A stretch of 64,000 bases of DNA from Natronohydrobacter thiooxidans (lineage in GTDB: Bacteria > Pseudomonadota > Alphaproteobacteria > Rhodobacterales > Rhodobacteraceae). Positions 52,509 through 61,733 of the stretch are shown in pieces. How positions within the stretch are numbered: position 1 is the first letter of the stretch; each line of letters begins with the position of its first letter. The stretch is from NCBI RefSeq assembly GCF_001884735.1, contig NZ_MJAP01000033.1, positions 112,697 through 176,696 of the forward strand, in the 5' to 3' direction. The notes beneath the pieces are model-generated. The model made no database searches, was not told the DNA's origin, and saw only the letters and a list, made by a program, of their open reading frames with translations. Position numbers and translations under genes: made by a program.

Positions 52509-52704
52509 AGGCTACTCCAGTTCCCGGTTCCCGTTGCAATGGCTGCAACTGTTCTTGTCGTTCGCCGGAATCAGCTGACCTGCCCGGCTATGCGGCCTGC
52601 GGAAGTGGCGTGGCGCTCACGCAGCAGTGTTCCGCAGTATACTCAGCTTCTAGAATGTGTCTTTTTGCAGGGCAATGCTCCAGTTGTCGCAGGCAGCGAT
52701 TTTT

Positions 52705-52718
52705 TTGATTCAGATCAA
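52705..52718. promoter_or_regulatory. FNR/FnrL binding site
   Basis: TTGAT-TCAG-ATCAA is a perfect FNR-type palindrome (TTGAT-N4-ATCAA). It overlaps the lipB stop codon (52715-52717) and lies 197 bases upstream of ctaD on the minus strand. In Rhodobacter, FnrL controls oxygen-dependent respiratory genes. Here it could regulate ctaD transcription in low oxygen. Distance and overlap with lipB leave the direction of control open. Confidence 0.65.
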
Positions 52719-53446
52719 GGTAATTTTTCGCAGGACGCATTGCCCGCGCAGGCTGTTGGCGTGTCAGGGCGTGCCTGCTCACCGAAAACAATCTCGAATC
52801 CCCGCAATAGGGCAAGATCCACGTCCTCCATCGTCACGGGCAGCCCCAGATCCACCAGCGAGGTCACGCCGTGATCGCGGATCCCGCAGGGGACGATTCC
52901 CTCGAAATGGCTCAGATCGGGTTCGACATTGATCGAGAGCCCGTGAAAGCTGACCCAACGGCGCAGCTTGATGCCGATGGCGGCGATCTTGTCCTCGCGC
53001 GGGCTGCCATCGGGCAGGGGGGGCTTGTCGGGCCGCGTGACCCAGACGCCCACCCGACCCTGGCGCCGCTCGCCGCGAATGCCGAATTCCGCAAGGGTGG
53101 CGATGACCCACTCTTCCATCTGATGCACGAAACAGCGCACATCGCGCCCGCGCCGGTTCAGATCGAGCATCGCATAGACGACGCGCTGGCCGGGGCCGTG
53201 ATAGGTGTATTGCCCGCCGCGTCCGGCAGCATGGACCGGGAAGCGGTCCGGTGCGGTCAGATCGGCCGGATTTGCGCTGGTCCCGGCGGTATAGAGCGGG
53301 GGGTGTTCCAGCAGCCAGATCGCTTCCGGCGCGTCCCCACGGCTGATGGCGGCGACTGTGGTTTCCATCGCGGCCAGCGTTTCGGCATAATCCGACAATC
53401 CGGGCAGGATGCGCCATTCGGGTCTGTGTTGCGGGTGCGGGCTCAT
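52715..53446 (-). CDS. lipB: Octanoyltransferase LipB
   Basis: This enzyme transfers octanoyl from acyl carrier protein to lipoyl domains; LipA then inserts sulfur, providing the cofactor used by the LpdA-containing complexes. The 243-residue product is slightly long. It has [12 protein letters not shown], the catalytic lysine in [15 protein letters not shown], and the catalytic cysteine in [18 protein letters not shown] 53446 is the first start consistent with the family; its RBS is weak (GGAGATAG about 19 bases away). The tail overlaps an FNR box. tRNA-Leu lies beyond the promoter side. Confidence 0.93.
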   Translation of the reverse strand: MSPHPQHRPEWRILPGLSDYAETLAAMETTVAAISRGDAPEAIWLLEHPPLYTAGTSANPADLTAPDRFPVHAAGRGGQYTYHGPGQRVVYAMLDLNRRGRDVRCFVHQMEEWVIATLAEFGIRGERRQGRVGVWVTRPDKPPLPDGSPREDKIAAIGIKLRRWVSFHGLSINVEPDLSHFEGIVPCGIRDHGVTSLVDLGLPVTMEDVDLALLRGFEIVFGEQARPDTPTACAGNASCEKLP

Positions 53447-53613
53447 CGGCGCGTCATTCTCACTATCTCCGTCAGTGTATTTACCCTCTCCGGGCGCGGG
53501 ATGGCCATAGCTTCGGGCCCCGCGCCCTGTCTTTTTCAGCCCGTTGCGTTTTTTCGTGATTTCCCCCTTCACAACCGCGAACCGGGCGAGTAAAGACGCC
53601 GCATCTGGCACGT

Positions 53614-53700
53614 GCGGTCGTGGCGGAATTGGTAGACGCGCAGCGTTGAGGTCGCTGTGGGGTAACTCCCGTGGAAGTTCGAGTCTTCTCGACCGCACCA
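53614..53700 (+). tRNA. tRNA-Leu (GAG anticodon)
   Basis: The gene folds with acceptor GCGGTCG/CGACCGC, anticodon stem CAGCG/CGCTG and loop TTGAGGT (anticodon GAG). It has a long variable arm as expected for leucine (TGGGGTAACTCCCGT), T arm GAAGTTCGAGTCTTC and encoded ACCA. It reads CUC and CUU codons. No gene follows it closely; the polyamine-type importer starts 261 bases on. Confidence 0.95.
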
Positions 53701-53961
53701 TTCTCCTTTCATCTGGTCATGCATGTGTCGCATTGCTCTGGCAATGCGCCATTTTTCGCTCGGAAAACGCCTGCAGTCGGATCGCCTGAATGTGTCGCAA
53801 TCACGGGATCAAACGCCGCAAATCAGGAGCGGTGCGGGAAATATTTGCGTAATCTGCATCTTATCGTCCGCAATCAACTTATTTGTTGCATTGCCGGGTG
53901 CGCTTGGTTTTACTGAACCTATGACAAGAGCGGATTACCGCCGAGACACGGGGAGATAATC

Positions 53962-55068
53962 GTGGTCGCAGCAAACACGCGCGACGGCTTCGTCGTATTT
54001 GACGGAGTCCAAAAGAGCTATGATGGCGAAACACTGGTCGTCAAAGACCTCAACCTTTCGGTCGGCAAGGGTGAGTTTCTGACAATGCTCGGGCCGTCCG
54101 GGTCGGGCAAGACCACCTGCCTGATGATGCTGGCCGGGTTTGAAACCGCGACTCATGGCGAGATCATGCTGGATGGGCGCCCGATCAACTCGGTCCCGCC
54201 GCATAAGCGCGGCATTGGCATGGTGTTTCAGAACTATGCTCTGTTCCCGCATATGACCGTGGGCGAGAACCTGTCCTTCCCGCTGGAAGTGCGCGGCATG
54301 GGCAAGTCCGATCGCGAGAAGAAGATCATGCGCGCGCTCGACATGGTGCAGATGGGCAGATTCGTAAATCGCCGCCCTGCGCAGCTTTCAGGCGGGCAGC
54401 AACAGCGGATCGCCCTGGCCCGCGCGCTGGTGTTCGAGCCGGAACTGGTCCTGATGGACGAGCCGCTTGGCGCACTCGACAAGCAGTTGCGCGAGCATAT
54501 GCAGTTCGAGATCACTCGACTGGCGCATGATCTGGGGATTACCACAGTCTATGTGACCCATGACCAGACCGAAGCCCTTACCATGTCCGACAATGTGGCC
54601 GTGTTCGAGGATGGCCGCATCCAGCAGCTTGATCCGCCCGATGTGCTCTATGAAGAGCCGCGCAACAGCTTCGTGGCCCAGTTCATCGGCGAAAACAACA
54701 CGCTGGATGGTGTCATCAAGGAAATCCGGGGCGAAACCTGTGTCGTGAAACTGGATGGCGGAGAGTTGATCGACGCCAAGCCCGTGAATGTGAGCAAGGT
54801 TGGCGAGCGCACCCGCGTGTCGATCCGCCCGGAGCGGGTCGAGGCCAACAAGGACCGGCTTGATCCCGGTGCTCATCTGATCCGCGCGGAAGTGATGGAG
54901 TTCATTTATATGGGCGATGTCTTCCGCACCCGGCTGAAAGTGGCCGGGAACGAGAATTTCATCATGAAAACCCGCAACGCGCCCGATCAGGTGCGTCACA
55001 AGCCGGGGGACATGATCGAAATCGGCTGGCTGCCGAAAGACTGCCGCGCTCTCGATTGTCCGCAGTGA
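53962..55068 (+). CDS. potA: ABC importer ATP-binding protein (PotA-like)
   Basis: The 368-residue ATPase has Walker A GPSGSGKTT, Q-loop FQNYALFPHMTV, signature LSGGQQQR, Walker B LVLMDEPLGALDK and H-loop VTHDQTEAL. A C-terminal regulatory TOBE-like region follows (about 280-365). This pattern is typical of PotA/FbpC importers for polyamines or related solutes. GTG 53962 follows GGGGAGAT. It is the first gene of a four-gene cassette with binding protein and two permeases. The 261-base upstream gap probably holds the promoter, but I see no clear boxes. Confidence 0.88.
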   Translation: MVAANTRDGFVVFDGVQKSYDGETLVVKDLNLSVGKGEFLTMLGPSGSGKTTCLMMLAGFETATHGEIMLDGRPINSVPPHKRGIGMVFQNYALFPHMTVGENLSFPLEVRGMGKSDREKKIMRALDMVQMGRFVNRRPAQLSGGQQQRIALARALVFEPELVLMDEPLGALDKQLREHMQFEITRLAHDLGITTVYVTHDQTEALTMSDNVAVFEDGRIQQLDPPDVLYEEPRNSFVAQFIGENNTLDGVIKEIRGETCVVKLDGGELIDAKPVNVSKVGERTRVSIRPERVEANKDRLDPGAHLIRAEVMEFIYMGDVFRTRLKVAGNENFIMKTRNAPDQVRHKPGDMIEIGWLPKDCRALDCPQ

Positions 55069-55165
55069 CAATACTCCGCAATGCGGCGAGGCGTTCGGGG
55101 GACAGAACTGCCAGATACGGTGTATGCGTAATATGCGCCGTCAGAACCAACCAAGGAGGTTACGA

Positions 55166-56269
55166 ATGTCATCCAAAGTCAAACTGATCGCGCTGAGCTC
55201 GGCTGTCAGCGTCATGGCGCTAAGCGCTGCGGCGAATGATCCGGTCTCGCTGACGATCGTGTCGTGGGGCGGGGCCTATACCGCCAGCCAGCAACGCGCC
55301 TACCATGAGCCCTTCATGGAAGCCAATCCGCATGTCACGATCGTCAATGATGACGGTTCGGCGAATGCGCTGGCGGGCCTGCGGGCGCAGGCTCAGGCCG
55401 GAAACGTGACCTGGGATCTGGTGGACATGCTGCCCTCCGATGCGCAGCTTGCCTGTGATGAAGGCATCATCATGCAGATCGATCATGATGCCATGCTCGC
55501 CGCTGCGCCCGATGGCACGCCTGCGAGCGAGGATTTCCTGCCCGGCTCGCTGGGTGAGTGCTTTATCCCGCAGATCGTCTATTCGACGGTTCTGACCTAC
55601 CGTCCGGCGGCTTTCCCCGATGACAAGCAGCCCTCAAGCATCGCGGATCTGTTCGATGTCGATAATTTCCCCGGTCGCCGCGCCCTGCAGGATCGTCCGG
55701 GCACCAATCTGGAATGGGCACTCTATGCCGATGGCGTCGCTCTTGAGGACATCTACGATGTGCTGGCCACCCCTGAGGGCGTAGATCGCGCCTTCGCCAA
55801 GCTCGACACGATCAAGGATCACATCATCTTCTGGACCGAAGGGGCTCAGGCGCCTCAGCTTCTGGCCGATGGTGAAGTGGCATTCGCCACGGGCTATAAC
55901 GGCCGGATGTTCGCCGCGATCGAAGAAGAAGGTATGGCCGCTGATATTATCTGGGACGGCCAGATCGTCGAATGGGACGGCTGGGTCGTGCCCGCAGACG
56001 GGCCGAATCTGGATACGGTGATGGAATATCTCTATTTCGCCACGGACACGCAGCGTCTGGCGGATCAGGCCAAGTATATCAGCTACGGCCCGGCGCGCGC
56101 CTCTTCGGCGGAGCTGGTTGGTGAGCATGCCGATCTGGGGATCGACATGGCACCGCATATGCCGACCAATCCGGACAACTATTTCGCGCCGATCGTGCTG
56201 GATAACGACTTCTGGGTCGATTACGGCGACGAACTGCGCGAGCGTTTCGCCAACTGGATGCTGCAATAA
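55166..56269 (+). CDS. potD: Extracellular solute-binding protein, polyamine-type (PotD-like)
   Basis: The 367-residue periplasmic protein has a signal peptide ending at about ALSAAAN/DPVS (residue 24). SLTIVSWGGAYTASQQRAYHEPF, typical of PotD/PotF-type binding proteins of the spermidine/putrescine importer family, follows. Residues such as Asp and Glu in the cleft would bind a cationic ligand, but the exact ligand is not decidable. AAGGAGG precedes ATG 55166, a strong site. A hairpin between it and the permease genes may keep binding protein in excess. Confidence 0.88.
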   Translation: MSSKVKLIALSSAVSVMALSAAANDPVSLTIVSWGGAYTASQQRAYHEPFMEANPHVTIVNDDGSANALAGLRAQAQAGNVTWDLVDMLPSDAQLACDEGIIMQIDHDAMLAAAPDGTPASEDFLPGSLGECFIPQIVYSTVLTYRPAAFPDDKQPSSIADLFDVDNFPGRRALQDRPGTNLEWALYADGVALEDIYDVLATPEGVDRAFAKLDTIKDHIIFWTEGAQAPQLLADGEVAFATGYNGRMFAAIEEEGMAADIIWDGQIVEWDGWVVPADGPNLDTVMEYLYFATDTQRLADQAKYISYGPARASSAELVGEHADLGIDMAPHMPTNPDNYFAPIVLDNDFWVDYGDELRERFANWMLQ

Positions 56270-56281
56270 GCATCTCTCTCG

Positions 56282-56308
56282 GTCAGGGCGCGGTTTTCGC
56301 GCCCTGAC
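56282..56308 (+). terminator. Intercistronic hairpin between potD and potB
   Basis: GTCAGGGCGCG-GTTTT-CGCGCCCTGAC is an 11-bp perfect stem 12 bases after the potD stop, without a T tract. Such hairpins stabilise upstream mRNA or attenuate downstream genes and are common after binding-protein genes. Confidence 0.6.
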
Positions 56309-56352
56309 TGCACTGAGCCTGCACAAGCCACAGGACATACGGGATATCGCGA

Positions 56353-57654
56353 ATGGCAGATGCGACAGCAGATGGTGGCCTGACAGGGTCGCATACCGAC
56401 AAGCGCGGGCGCTTGCTGACTTCGGACGGAACGCCGTTGCGCCGCGCATTGGAGCGCGCCAACCGTCGCCGCAAACTGACGGCCCTGGCGCTTGTCGCGC
56501 CTCTGTTGGCCTTTATTTTGATTTTCTTTGCCTTTCCCATCGCGCAGATGATGTGGCGCTCGGTTGACAATCCGCAGGTCGTGAACGCGCTGCCGCGCAC
56601 GCTTGATGCGCTGCAGGACTGGGATGGCGATGCGCTGCCGCCGGAGCCTGTTTTCGCGGCTCTTCATGCGGATATGGTGGCCGATCTGGAACGGCCCCGG
56701 CGCGAGCAGGCCATTGGTCCGCTGGGGATTCGCCTGAACTATGAATTGAGCGCTGCGCGCTCCGCAATTTCACGAACCACGCGTGACGTCGCAAATTTCG
56801 AGGCACCCTATAGCGAGGCATTCACCTCGGCACATCGTCTCTGGGGTGATGTCGAATTGTGGCGGATCATCCAGCGCGAGGGGCGACCGCTCACATTATC
56901 CTATTATGTTGCGGCTCTTGACCGAGAATATGACGCCCAAGGCAATATCGTGAAGCGCGATGAAAACCGCCGGATCTATGTCTCGCTCTTCGGCCGGACT
57001 CTCGCGCTCAGCGTGGCCATTACTGCGATGACCTTTCTGCTGGGCTTTCCGATTGCCTATTACCTGTCCGTCCTGCCGATGCGCTACGCCAATCTGCTGA
57101 TGATTGCGGTGCTGCTGCCGTTCTGGACCTCGCTGCTGGTGCGGACCTCGGCCTGGATCGTGCTGCTGCAGCAGCAGGGCGTGATCAACAACACGCTGGT
57201 CGGGATCGGATTGATAGATGACGCGGGCAGGTTCAGCCTGATCTACAACCAGACGGGCACGATTATCGCCATGACCCATATTCTGCTGCCCTTCATGGTC
57301 TTGCCGCTCTATTCCGTGATGCGCACCATTCCGCCCAGCTACATGCGCGCGGCGAAATCTCTTGGTGCGCGGCCCTGGACCGCCTTCCGACGCGTCTATT
57401 TTCCGCAGACCCTGCCGGGGATCGGAGCTGGCGGCGTGCTCGTTTTCATCATCTCGATCGGCTATTATATCACGCCGGCCCTGGTAGGCGGTCAGACAGG
57501 GCGGATGATCTCGAACGAGATTGCGCGCCATATCCAGCAATCGCTGAACTGGGGGCTGGCTGCGGCTCTGGGGTCGATGCTGCTGGTGGGCGTTCTGGTG
57601 CTCTATTGGCTCTATAACCGGCTGGTCGGTGCCGACAGCCTGAAGTTCGGGTAA
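56353..57654 (+). CDS. potB: ABC importer permease (PotB-like) with large insertion
   Basis: The 433-residue membrane protein has a first helix at about 42-66, then a hydrophilic segment of about 140 residues (about 70-210). Five more helices form the permease core, with the coupling loop MRAAKSLGARPWTAFRRVYFPQTLPG. Standard PotB proteins are about 285 residues, so the insertion accounts for the extra length. The insertion is predicted periplasmic by topology and may contact the binding protein. It shares an operon with potA, potD and potC. Confidence 0.87.
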   Translation: MADATADGGLTGSHTDKRGRLLTSDGTPLRRALERANRRRKLTALALVAPLLAFILIFFAFPIAQMMWRSVDNPQVVNALPRTLDALQDWDGDALPPEPVFAALHADMVADLERPRREQAIGPLGIRLNYELSAARSAISRTTRDVANFEAPYSEAFTSAHRLWGDVELWRIIQREGRPLTLSYYVAALDREYDAQGNIVKRDENRRIYVSLFGRTLALSVAITAMTFLLGFPIAYYLSVLPMRYANLLMIAVLLPFWTSLLVRTSAWIVLLQQQGVINNTLVGIGLIDDAGRFSLIYNQTGTIIAMTHILLPFMVLPLYSVMRTIPPSYMRAAKSLGARPWTAFRRVYFPQTLPGIGAGGVLVFIISIGYYITPALVGGQTGRMISNEIARHIQQSLNWGLAAALGSMLLVGVLVLYWLYNRLVGADSLKFG

Positions 57655-57666
57655 GGGAGAGAACGC

Positions 57667-58518
57667 ATGTCCATGCCCGCCTATTACACGACCAAGGACA
57701 AGATCTGGCATTACACCTTCCGGGTGATCTGCTTTGCCATCTTCTTCTTCTTGCTGGCGCCGATCCTGATCATGATCCCGCTCAGCTTCAACGCGCAGCC
57801 GTTCTTCACCTTCACCCGTGAAATGCTGACGCTCAACCCTGAAGGCTACAGCCTGCGCTGGTATCGCGATTTCCTGGGATCCGATAGCTGGATGCGCTCG
57901 ATCCGCAATTCCTTCATCATCGGTATCGCGGCCACATTGGTCTCGACCACGCTCGGGACATTGGCGGCGCTGGGGCTGTCGCGGTCGGAAATGCCCGCGA
58001 AGGGCCTGATCATGGGCATTCTGATCTCGCCCATGATCGTGCCGCTGATTATTTCGGCCGCAGGGATGTTCTTCTTCTTCTCCTCGATCAACATCGCCCA
58101 GACCTATCTGGGGGTGGTGCTGGCCCATGCGGCCCTTGGCACGCCTTTTGTGGTGATCACGGTCACAGCGACATTGGTCGGGTTCGATCAGTCGCTGACG
58201 CGCGCGGCGGCCAATCTGGGCGCTTCGCCCACGCGGACCTTCTTCAAGATCACCATGCCGCTGATCCTGCCCGGCGTGATCTCGGGCGCGCTCTTCGCCT
58301 TCATCACCTCTTTTGACGAGATCGTGGTGGTGCTCTTCGTTGCCGGTGTCGAGCAGAGGACCATCCCGCGCGAGATGTGGTCGGGGATCCGCGAGGATAT
58401 CAGCCCGACGATCCTGGCGGTGGCGACAATTCTGGTGCTGATCTCGGTCGCGCTGCTGACGGTGGTGGAATTGCTGCGCCGCCGGGGCGAGCGGTTGCGG
58501 GGCCTGAGCCCGCAATAA
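57667..58518 (+). CDS. potC: ABC importer permease (PotC-like)
   Basis: The 283-residue membrane protein has six hydrophobic helices and the coupling loop TRAAANLGASPTRTFFKITMPLILPG. It is the usual length for PotC. It starts 12 bases after potB, with GGGAGAG upstream, and forms the heterodimeric pore with it. A strong terminator follows the stop codon after 20 bases. Confidence 0.9.
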   Translation: MSMPAYYTTKDKIWHYTFRVICFAIFFFLLAPILIMIPLSFNAQPFFTFTREMLTLNPEGYSLRWYRDFLGSDSWMRSIRNSFIIGIAATLVSTTLGTLAALGLSRSEMPAKGLIMGILISPMIVPLIISAAGMFFFFSSINIAQTYLGVVLAHAALGTPFVVITVTATLVGFDQSLTRAAANLGASPTRTFFKITMPLILPGVISGALFAFITSFDEIVVVLFVAGVEQRTIPREMWSGIREDISPTILAVATILVLISVALLTVVELLRRRGERLRGLSPQ

Positions 58519-58530
58519 TCCGGGCACGGG

Positions 58531-58569
58531 AAAAAAAGTAGGGTGCGTGGTTTTCCACGCACCCTTTTT
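58531..58569. terminator. Bidirectional Rho-independent terminator between potC and tkt, repeat copy 3
   Basis: A run of seven A, then GTA, then GGGTGCGTGG-TTTT-CCACGCACCC (10-bp perfect stem), then TTTTT. The T run follows on the plus strand and, through the A run, on the minus strand, so it serves potC and tktA. The stem is the third copy of the GGTGCGTG repeat. Confidence 0.85.
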
Positions 58570-58580
58570 CATGTCCGGGC

Positions 58581-58606
58581 GGTGCGTGCAGGAGCACGCA
58601 CCCTAC
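58581..58606 (-). repeat. GGTGCGTG hairpin repeat, copy 4
   Basis: GGTGCGTGC (58581-58589), loop AGGA, GCACGCACC (58594-58602) and CTAC. It lies 4 bases downstream of the transketolase stop on that gene's strand and within 20 bases of copy 3. The pair resembles the two ends of a composite unit. Confidence 0.65.
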
Positions 58607-58610
58607 GCCT

Positions 58611-60632
58611 TCAGCCAAGCAGTTGCTTCACCTGCGCGACCGTCGCCTCTGCGGTAATGCCGAACGCGCGATACAGATCCGGGGCAGGGGCAGAGGCACC
58701 GAAACCCTGCATGCCCACAAAGCCGGATTTCTCGCGACGCCCGCGTTCGCCGAAAAGCCAGCGATCCCAGCCGAAGCGCAGTCCGGCTTCGATGGCGACA
58801 CGCACCGGGCCTGCGGGCAGCACCTTGCGCCGATAGGCCTCGGGCTGGTCCTCGAACAGCTCCCAGCAGGGGAAAGACACGACCCGCGTGCCGATCCCTT
58901 CAGCCTGCAGCATGTCGCGCGCGGCCATGGCAATCTCGACCTCCGAGCCGGTGGCCATCAGGATCGCCTGACGCTTGCCCTCGGCTTCGGCCAGCACATA
59001 GGCGCCCTGCGCGGTCAGGTTCTTCGTGCTATGCGTAGTGCGCAGCGTCGGCAGGTTCTGGCGCGACAGCGCCAGCACCGAGGGCGTGCGCGGGGCGGTC
59101 AGAGCGAGTTCCCAGGCTTCCGCCGTCTCGATCGTGTCGCAGGGGCGGAACACATAGGTATTGGGGGTCGCGCGCGAAATCGCCAGATGCTCGACCGGCT
59201 GATGGGTCGGGCCATCTTCGCCCAGTCCAATGCTGTCATGCGTCATGACATAGGTCACAGGCACGCCCATCAGCGCCGACAGGCGCATCGCGCCGCGCGC
59301 GTAATCGGTGAAGCACATGAAGGTGCCGCCATAGGGTTTCACGCCGCCATGCAGCGCCAGACCGTTCATCGCCGCCGCCATGCCATGTTCGCGGATACCG
59401 AAATAGACGTAACGGCCTTTGCGATCTTCGGATGAGAACACGCCCAGACCCGCGGTCTTGGTGTTGTTCGAGCCCGTCAGGTCGGCCGAGCCACCGATGG
59501 TTTCGGGCATGACCTCATTGATGACTTCCAGCACCATCTCCGAGGATTTGCGCGTCGCAACCTTGGGGGCGCTCTCAGAGATCTGCTTCTTGAACGCGCG
59601 GATGGCGGCGGCGAGTTTCTTCGGGGCCTCGCCCGCCATGCGGCGGGTGAATTCGGCCTGTTTCGCGCCCGAGAGTTTCGCGAAACGTGCTTCCCAGGCG
59701 TCGCGTGCCTCGGCGCCGCGCGCGCCGATCGCGCGCCAGTCCGCCAGCACGTCGCCGGGGATCTCGAAAGGCCCGTAGGGCCAGCCATAGATCTCTTTCG
59801 TAACCGCAATTTCGGCATCCCCCAGCGGTGAGCCATGCGCGCCCGAGGTGTCGGCCTTCTTGGGGCTGCCAAAGCCGATGATCGTCTTGCAGTCGATCAG
59901 AACCGGCCGGTCAGAGCCTTTGGCCTCGGTCAGCGCGCGGTCGATATCGGCAGGATCATGCCCATCGCAGGAAAGCACGTTCCAGCCCGCAGCGGCAAAG
60001 CGCGCGCGCTGATCGGTGACATCAGACAGGCTGACCCGGCCATCAATGGTGATGTCATTATTGTCCCAGAGCACGATCAGACGGCCCAGTTTCTGATGGC
60101 CCGCAAGGCCGATGGCCTCATGGCTGATGCCTTCCATCAGGCAGCCATCGCCTGCGATGACATAGGTGTAGTGATCAACCACCTTCGCGCCGAATTCGGC
60201 GCGCAGCTTTTCCTCGGCCATGGCAAACCCCACGGCATTCGAGATGCCCTGACCCAGGGGACCGGTCGTTGTCTCGATCCCCTTGGCATGGCCGTATTCC
60301 GGGTGCCCGGCAGTGATCGCGCCCCATTGGCGGAAATTCCGGATCTGATCGAGGGTCATATCCTCGTAGCCGGTCAGATGCAGCAGGGCATAGAGCAGCA
60401 TCGAGCCATGCCCCGCCGAGAGGATGAAGCGGTCACGATCCGCCCAGTCCGGGCGGCTGGCATCGAATTTCAGATGCTTCTCGAACAGCACGGTCGCCAC
60501 ATCGGCCATGCCCATCGGCATGCCGGGATGGCCGGAATTCGCGGCCTGAACCGCATCCATGGCCAGAGCACGGATGGCGGTGGCTTTCTTCCAGTGATCG
60601 GGGTGCGCGTCACGCAGGGCAGCAATGTCCAC
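58611..60632 (-). CDS. tkt: Transketolase
   Basis: The thiamine-diphosphate enzyme transfers two-carbon units between sugar phosphates in the pentose phosphate and Calvin routes. The 673-residue product has normal length. It shows [16 protein letters not shown], the TPP motif [23 protein letters not shown] followed by NND (read in pieces), and the C-terminal transketolase domain with [20 protein letters not shown]. The start is GTG 60632 with AAGGAAG upstream. Next to it is the coiled-coil/zapA pair on the other strand. Confidence 0.95.
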   Translation of the reverse strand: MDIAALRDAHPDHWKKATAIRALAMDAVQAANSGHPGMPMGMADVATVLFEKHLKFDASRPDWADRDRFILSAGHGSMLLYALLHLTGYEDMTLDQIRNFRQWGAITAGHPEYGHAKGIETTTGPLGQGISNAVGFAMAEEKLRAEFGAKVVDHYTYVIAGDGCLMEGISHEAIGLAGHQKLGRLIVLWDNNDITIDGRVSLSDVTDQRARFAAAGWNVLSCDGHDPADIDRALTEAKGSDRPVLIDCKTIIGFGSPKKADTSGAHGSPLGDAEIAVTKEIYGWPYGPFEIPGDVLADWRAIGARGAEARDAWEARFAKLSGAKQAEFTRRMAGEAPKKLAAAIRAFKKQISESAPKVATRKSSEMVLEVINEVMPETIGGSADLTGSNNTKTAGLGVFSSEDRKGRYVYFGIREHGMAAAMNGLALHGGVKPYGGTFMCFTDYARGAMRLSALMGVPVTYVMTHDSIGLGEDGPTHQPVEHLAISRATPNTYVFRPCDTIETAEAWELALTAPRTPSVLALSRQNLPTLRTTHSTKNLTAQGAYVLAEAEGKRQAILMATGSEVEIAMAARDMLQAEGIGTRVVSFPCWELFEDQPEAYRRKVLPAGPVRVAIEAGLRFGWDRWLFGERGRREKSGFVGMQGFGASAPAPDLYRAFGITAEATVAQVKQLLG

Positions 60633-60769
60633 TTCGGGCTTCCTTGTCTGGCCAGTGTTAGCGGCGTCATACCAGCCTGCGCCGCGAGTTCAAGCGATGC
60701 GATGCCAACCAGAGGCGGGAATGCGACAGGATGTTGGATTATCCGCGCTTTACGGGTAGGTTTCTGGCA

Positions 60770-60798
60770 TTGACCTTGCCTGATCCACGGGCCATGAT
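60770..60798 (+). promoter_or_regulatory. Candidate promoter for the coiled-coil protein and zapA
   Basis: TTGACC (60770-60775) and CATGAT (60793-60798) are 17 bases apart, about 50 bases before the first start codon. The -35 is a good match and the -10 a moderate one. Confidence 0.4.
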
Positions 60799-60848
60799 TC
60801 GCGAACTGAGACGGTCAGAAGAACACTGAAACAGAAAGCGTTCCTCGC

Positions 60849-61331
60849 ATGAGCAATGTATCAGACCTTGAGAACCGCCTTGGACGCGCGCTGGATCGCA
60901 TCGCGAAAAGCGCGATGGCGCTCCGCGCCGCCAAATCCGATGAGACCCCTGATCTGGAGGCGCTGCGCAGCCAGCTTGATGCCGAGCGCGCGAAGAATGC
61001 ACAACTGTCAGAACGGGTGAATGCCGTGCGTCAGCGGCAGGAAAGTTCCTTCGCCACATTGGAGCGCCGCCTCGCGCGCATGACCGAACAACTGGATCTG
61101 CAAAGTCTGGAAATGCTGCGGCTGAAAAAGGCGAATACCAAGCTGATCGAGGCCAATCGCAAGCTGCGCGAGGGAAGCGAGGCGCAGGTAATCGAGCCAT
61201 CCGCGATCAACCGCTCACTGGTCGCTGAACTCGAAGCGCTGCGCGCCGAACGCGCGGCCGAGGCGGCGGAACTCGAAGATGTGCTGGGCGAGTTGACGCC
61301 GGTGCTGTCGCGGGAGGAAAGCAATGCCTGA
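60849..61331 (+). CDS. Coiled-coil protein adjacent to zapA, function unknown
   Basis: The 160-residue protein is almost entirely predicted helix: residues about 30-115 carry long runs of heptad-like Ala, Leu, Glu, Arg (for example LDAERAKNAQLSERVNAVRQ). There is no signal peptide or membrane helix, so it is cytoplasmic. It overlaps the zapA start by 8 bases, so translation is coupled. That linkage suggests a role in division or Z-ring function, which is inference. It is widespread in this family by memory, with no function I can name. Confidence 0.7.
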   Translation: MSNVSDLENRLGRALDRIAKSAMALRAAKSDETPDLEALRSQLDAERAKNAQLSERVNAVRQRQESSFATLERRLARMTEQLDLQSLEMLRLKKANTKLIEANRKLREGSEAQVIEPSAINRSLVAELEALRAERAAEAAELEDVLGELTPVLSREESNA

Positions 61332-61722
61332 GCAGGTCATCACCATCGGCCACAAGGAATTCACCGTTGCCTGCCAGCCGGGGGAGGAACAGTTCCTGCT
61401 GGCTGCGGCGGAATTGCTGGATGCCGAGGCGCGCACCCTTCTGAACCAGATCGGCCGTGTCCCGGCCGAGCGCATGCTGCTGATGGCGGGGCTCATGCTG
61501 GCCGACAAGATCGCAGAGGCCGAAGACAAGGTGAAAACCGCCGATGCCGAGATCGCATCCCTGCGCGAGGAAATCTCGCGCCTGCATGCCCGGCCCGCGC
61601 CCGAGCCGAAGAAGATCGAGGTGCCGGTGATTCCGGCGGATGTGACCGATGCGCTGACAGAACTGGCCGCGCGCGCCGAAGCCGTGGCCGATGATCTGGA
61701 AACCCGCGCGAAAGCGCGCTGA
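61324..61722 (+). CDS. zapA: Cell division protein ZapA
   Basis: The 132-residue protein binds FtsZ and bundles protofilaments at the division site. It has the ZapA N-terminal region (VTCTIGHKEFTVACQPGEEQFLLAAAELLD, as read in pieces) and a coiled-coil tail (about 70-105). A Pro-rich linker (HARPAPEPKK) and a C-terminal helix extend it beyond the 100-110 residues of many ZapA proteins. It overlaps the upstream coiled-coil gene by 8 bases and converges with marC after 11 bases. Confidence 0.85.
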   Translation: MPEQVITIGHKEFTVACQPGEEQFLLAAAELLDAEARTLLNQIGRVPAERMLLMAGLMLADKIAEAEDKVKTADAEIASLREEISRLHARPAPEPKKIEVPVIPADVTDALTELAARAEAVADDLETRAKAR

Positions 61723-61733
61723 CGCGTCGGTGT

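Noticed and set aside
50820..52874. Plus-strand frame of 684 codons opposite ctaD
   Set aside because: Antisense shadow of ctaD, highly charged and without domains.
61723..61733. 6S RNA next to zapA, as in many bacteria
   Set aside because: Only 11 bases separate zapA from marC, and I saw no long 6S-like hairpin in the 60633-60848 gap.
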